Shown here one piece after another: positions 5,229 through 6,904 of a DNA stretch of 6,904 bases (within the stretch, counting starts at the first letter, position 1; every line of letters begins with the position of its first letter). Below the pieces are notes generated by a model. The model was given only the letters and a program-made list of their open reading frames with translations, did not search any database and was not told where the DNA came from. The translations under genes and the position numbers were made by a program. This DNA comes from an uncultured Ruminococcus sp. Its GTDB lineage: Bacteria; Bacillota; Clostridia; Oscillospirales; Ruminococcaceae. The stretch is from positions 1 to 6,904 of the forward strand of contig CAMWLD010000120.1 of the NCBI GenBank assembly GCA_947175005.1, in the 5' to 3' direction.

Positions 5229-5274
5229 ATAAAAAAAGAGGAAATTTCCCGGAAAAGAGGCGGAAAAGCGAGGC

Positions 5275-6904
5275 ATGACCAGAGAACAGGCGGCGGAATA
5301 TATAAAGGCGCAGTCCCCGGAAGCGTTTCTTCCCAAGGCGAAAAAGCGGGGGTATGTCTGCCCCTTATGCGGCAACGGCACGGGGTCGGACGGCGATGGC
5401 ATTGTGAAAAATCCCCGTGACGGGCGGTATTACTGCTTCAAGTGCGGCGAGGCCAAGGGGGACATTTTCGACATTATCGGGGCGGCGTTCGGGCTTCACG
5501 ATTTTAACTCGCAGTTTGACAAGGCTGCGGAGATCTACGGCGTTACGGTGGACGAGTTTGCGCCCGTTAAAAAGGGGCGGGGCAAGAACGGCAAGAGCAG
5601 CAATGTCAGCAAAGGCGGCAAAAAGAAAACGGCGCACCGGGACATTGTTTCCGGGGATATTTCGGGAAATATAAATAAAGCTGTTTTTTCGGTAATCGAC
5701 GGCAGACTTTCCGTGACCGTTCCGCGAAATAATCCCTCTAATAATTCACAAAATAATTCGGAAAGCACAACTCCCCTATCCCCTGCCGTGACGGATGAAT
5801 ATATCGAAAAATGTCACGGAAATGCTTCTATGACCGACTATTTTAAAGTGCGGGGCATTGGGAATGAGCTTGTTAATAAATTCCGTTTGGGGTTTGATCC
5901 TGCGTTCCCTATAGGGGGAGGACAGACCCGTGAAGCGGTGATCCTGCCTACCGAGGCGGGCAGCTTTGAGGCGCGTTTTATTGATACTCTCCCCGATTCA
6001 AAAGAGGGGGCAGGCGCACCAAGATACCGAAAGCGGGGGCGGACGGCGATTTTTAATGTTAATGCGCTGCGTTTCGGGGTGAATGGGATAAATTCCGCAA
6101 GTGCCGCTAATATTACGAATGGCGGAAATGCAATAAACGGCGCAGACAATGAAGCGCCGGGGAAGCCCGTGTTTGTATGCGAGGGGATTTTTGACGCGTT
6201 ATCCGTAATGGAATGCGGCGGAGAGGCGGTGGCGCTGGGCAGTGCGGCAAACTGGCGGCTGCTGGTTTCGGAGATAGAAAAGCACGGTGCGGCTGTGCCC
6301 TTGGTGCTGTTTTTGGACAATGACGAGGCGGGGAAAAATGCGGCGGCAAGGGTTTTCGAGGCGCTGACGGCTGCGGGAGTTTACTGCATTGACGGCAGCG
6401 AGGGGCTGTGCAGCGGGGGCAGCAATGGCAAATACCATGACCCGAATGCGCGGCTGCTCTCTGACAGGGCGGGGCTTGGTGAGGCTGTGAAGCGGCTGGA
6501 GGAAAAGTGCGCTCCCCTTTCCGAGGACATTTTGACGGAAGAGGCCTGTGATTTTGAGGCGGTGAATGCGGGGGCGTGCCTGGCGGCTTTCCGTGCGCAG
6601 ATAGAGAAATCCGCGGACGTGCCTGTTTGCGGGACGGGGTTTTCGGCGTTAGACAGGGCGGTTAACGGGGGGCTTTATGCGGGACTGTATGTGCTGGGGG
6701 CAGCGTCCTCGGTGGGCAAGACGACCTTTTTGCTGCAAATTGCCGATAATGCGGCTGCGGCGGGGCGGGACGTGCTGTTTTTCTCGCTGGAGCAGAGCAG
6801 ATTTGAGCTGATTGCTAAAAGTGTGAGCCGTGAGAGCTTTATGTATTGCAGGGAGAATCATCTGGGGGTTTCGGCTGCGCTGTCGTCGCTGGACGTTTTG
6901 GACG
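5275..6904 (+). CDS. Bifunctional primase-helicase (zinc ribbon, TOPRIM, DnaB-like helicase), 3' end outside window
   Basis: The frame is open for 543 codons to the window edge. A four-cysteine zinc ribbon (C29-x2-C32 and C54-x2-C57) resembles the primase template-recognition finger. A Lys/Gly/Ser linker (about 101-122) and an Asn/Ser-rich stretch (about 154-168) follow. A primase middle segment is seen at 183-205 (DYFKVRGIG, KFRLGFDP). The TOPRIM domain has VCEGIFDAL with Glu303 and LFLDNDEAG with Asp348 and Asp350, the metal-binding residues. After a linker comes the RecA-type helicase: Walker A GAASSVGKTT (475-484, Lys482) and FFSLEQS with the expected glutamate at 506. The order matches phage T7 gp4 and mitochondrial Twinkle, so it likely makes primers and unwinds DNA for a mobile element or prophage. 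It probably belongs to an element's replication module. A third Asn/Gly/Ala-rich island (about 271-295) interrupts the TOPRIM lead-in. The helicase C-terminal half is not visible. Confidence 0.92.
   Translation, partial: MTREQAAEYIKAQSPEAFLPKAKKRGYVCPLCGNGTGSDGDGIVKNPRDGRYYCFKCGEAKGDIFDIIGAAFGLHDFNSQFDKAAEIYGVTVDEFAPVKKGRGKNGKSSNVSKGGKKKTAHRDIVSGDISGNINKAVFSVIDGRLSVTVPRNNPSNNSQNNSESTTPLSPAVTDEYIEKCHGNASMTDYFKVRGIGNELVNKFRLGFDPAFPIGGGQTREAVILPTEAGSFEARFIDTLPDSKEGAGAPRYRKRGRTAIFNVNALRFGVNGINSASAANITNGGNAINGADNEAPGKPVFVCEGIFDALSVMECGGEAVALGSAANWRLLVSEIEKHGAAVPLVLFLDNDEAGKNAAARVFEALTAAGVYCIDGSEGLCSGGSNGKYHDPNARLLSDRAGLGEAVKRLEEKCAPLSEDILTEEACDFEAVNAGACLAAFRAQIEKSADVPVCGTGFSALDRAVNGGLYAGLYVLGAASSVGKTTFLLQIADNAAAAGRDVLFFSLEQSRFELIAKSVSRESFMYCRENHLGVSAALSSLDVLD

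Larger units (their letters stand above)
4721..5274. other. Divergent intergenic control region; possible replication-origin candidate
   Basis: These 554 bp separate the leftward regulator from the rightward primase-helicase. No convincing gene is present: the short open frames are AT-rich, run through the palindromes, and lack ribosome sites. In order, the region holds the regulator promoter (4788-4816), a bulged hairpin (4913-4944), three identical palindromes (4981-5151), an AT-rich tract with a lone TATAAT at 5125-5130, and the primase-helicase promoter (5200-5228). A duplicated CTTGCA (5079-5084 and 5092-5097) is a weak extra. Palindromes beside an AT-rich stretch upstream of a primase-helicase are compatible with an origin or with an operator array. 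Neither is proven. Confidence 0.5.

Noticed and set aside
4721..5274. tRNA or attachment site in the intergenic region
   Set aside because: I see no cloverleaf, T-loop signature or direct-repeat pair that would support a tRNA or att core.
5838..6320. 160-codon minus-strand open frame in the primase-helicase gene
   Set aside because: It is a shadow of the GC-rich coding strand, and the plus-strand frame carries TOPRIM residues throughout this stretch.

Overview
The window looks like a low-to-moderate GC Gram-positive genome, most probably a gut or rumen Clostridia (Ruminococcus/Oscillospiraceae-like). The basis is strong GGAGG ribosome sites, near-consensus TTGACA/TATAAT promoters, and the families present: DUF6056 membrane protein, DUF2589, WHH nuclease and a T7-gp4-like primase-helicase. 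This placement is an inference from composition and gene content, not a database match.

Layout. Four transcription units read leftward (minus strand) and one reads rightward. (1) 37-1915: a two-gene operon with a consensus extended -10 promoter. It encodes a single-pass surface protein and a polytopic DUF6056-type membrane protein, overlapping by 8 nt. (2) 2125-3960: a tight four-gene operon encoding a compact WHH-motif HNH/EndoVII-type nuclease, a 75-aa acidic protein, a divergent DUF2589-like protein and a canonical DUF2589 protein. The gaps are 12-23 nt, each gene has a good ribosome site, and a long hairpin follows the last gene. (3) 4078-4720: a tandem helix-turn-helix regulator broken by a one-base frameshift in an A8 tract, with its own promoter and an intrinsic terminator. 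(4) 4721-5274: a divergent, AT-rich 554-bp intergenic region holding three identical 16-bp perfect palindromes, a bulged hairpin and a consensus promoter for the rightward gene. (5) 5275 to the window edge: a zinc-ribbon/TOPRIM/DnaB-type primase-helicase, cut off by the end of the window.

How it may fit together. The primase-helicase, the divergent HTH regulator and the repeated palindromes resemble the replication/control module of a plasmid, prophage or integrative element. The nuclease operon beside it would then be accessory cargo. The most interesting unit is the nuclease operon: a WHH nuclease domain, known mainly as the C-terminal warhead of polymorphic toxins, is here a stand-alone gene. 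It is followed by a candidate immunity protein and two members of the uncharacterised DUF2589 group. I read this as a possible undescribed toxin/immunity or defence cassette. The domain calls come from motif recognition; the system-level role is inference.
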